A stretch of 64,000 nucleotides of DNA. Origin: VRUE01 sp963704505. GTDB taxonomy: Bacteria > Actinomycetota > Thermoleophilia > Solirubrobacterales > 70-9. The notes under the pieces were generated by a model. That model was not told the DNA's origin. It searched no databases and was given only the letters and a program-made list of their open reading frames with translations. The stretch covers positions 62,001 through 126,000 of the forward strand of contig OY969912.1 in assembly GCA_963704505.1 (NCBI GenBank), in the 5' to 3' direction. Numbering within the stretch: the stretch's first letter is position 1; every line of letters starts with the position of its first letter. A program made the translations under genes and the position numbers. Of this stretch, positions 63,859-64,000 are shown piece after piece.

Positions 63859-64000
63859 CTAGCCGAAGGTGAAGGCATAGCCCTCGACCCCCGCTTCCGG
63901 TTCGAGGGTGAGGACATGGTTGCCGACCTTCGGAAGATCGACGAGGTTGTAGAGGCGCTGGCCGCTGACGGTCACCGCACCGTCGTGCACGTCGTCGCCG
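63859..64000 (-). CDS. DipZ-like protein, C-terminal end only
   Basis: The last 46 codons are inside the window, ending TAG at 63859. The residues GAVTVSGQRLYNLVDLP and GVEGYAFTFG match, from memory, the C-terminal domain of DipZ-type proteins, which join a CcdA-like membrane part, a thioredoxin domain and a beta-rich end. These move reducing power across the membrane. The assignment rests on this short end only. It is probably cotranscribed with the two-component genes that follow. Confidence 0.6.
   Translation of the reverse strand, partial: GDDVHDGAVTVSGQRLYNLVDLPKVGNHVLTLEPEAGVEGYAFTFG

Overview
This high-GC window looks like a chromosome segment from an actinobacterium of the class Thermoleophilia (Solirubrobacterales-like). 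The pointers are codon use, many large secreted NHL/fibronectin-III/propeller proteins with Lys/Arg/His-rich C-termini, and two small secreted families that I remember only from that lineage. No database was searched, so the placement is an inference.

The dominant content is an array of very large secreted proteins on the minus strand (positions 1-6332 and 13317-51152). It is built from six tandem gene pairs. In each pair the first gene (called P here) encodes a signal peptide, fibronectin-III-like modules and a WD40/PD40-like propeller. The second (called Q here) encodes a 920-1200 residue secreted protein with four recurring 'C...CPxxSxxG' modules and a basic tail. Pairs, 5' to 3' of each gene: P1/Q1 (48524-44493, 44470-41705), P2/Q2 (41702-37053, 37021-34232), P3/Q3 (34021-30335, 30338-27114), P4/Q4 (27114-23673, 23676-20049), P5/Q5 (20052-17788, 17791-14948) and P6/Q6 (6332-2487, 2485 to beyond position 1). 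An NHL plus FN3 protein (S1) leads the array and an NHL plus InlB-like-repeat protein (S2) ends it. S1-P1-Q1-P2-Q2 reads as one operon from a TTGACA promoter at 51290. P3 through S2 is a second, seven-gene operon joined entirely by 1- or 4-nt overlaps, behind a candidate terminator/promoter pair at 34126-34201. S1, P4 and Q4 each carry one +1 frameshift. I consider this P/Q system the most likely undescribed biology in the window.

Between the arrays (6738-13281) lie two overlapping tandem TetR regulators, a PadR regulator with a promoter that implies a leaderless mRNA, a small secreted protein, two tandem RibD-C/dihydrofolate-reductase-like enzymes, and a TetR-MFS exporter pair divergent from them with a palindrome at the TetR start.

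Right of the array (51316-64000) are: a secreted fusion of six cadherin-like repeats to an arylsulfotransferase domain; a divergent secreted protein of unknown function; an ECF sigma factor with a SnoaL-like tail, divergent from an MFS exporter and a small dimeric alpha/beta-barrel protein; a minus-strand run of tRNA-Thr(GGT), polyphosphate kinase 2, GNAT acetyltransferase and flavodoxin-like oxidoreductase; a third NHL protein (S3) with a basic tail; and a DipZ-like C-terminus, response regulator and histidine kinase operon cut by the window edge.
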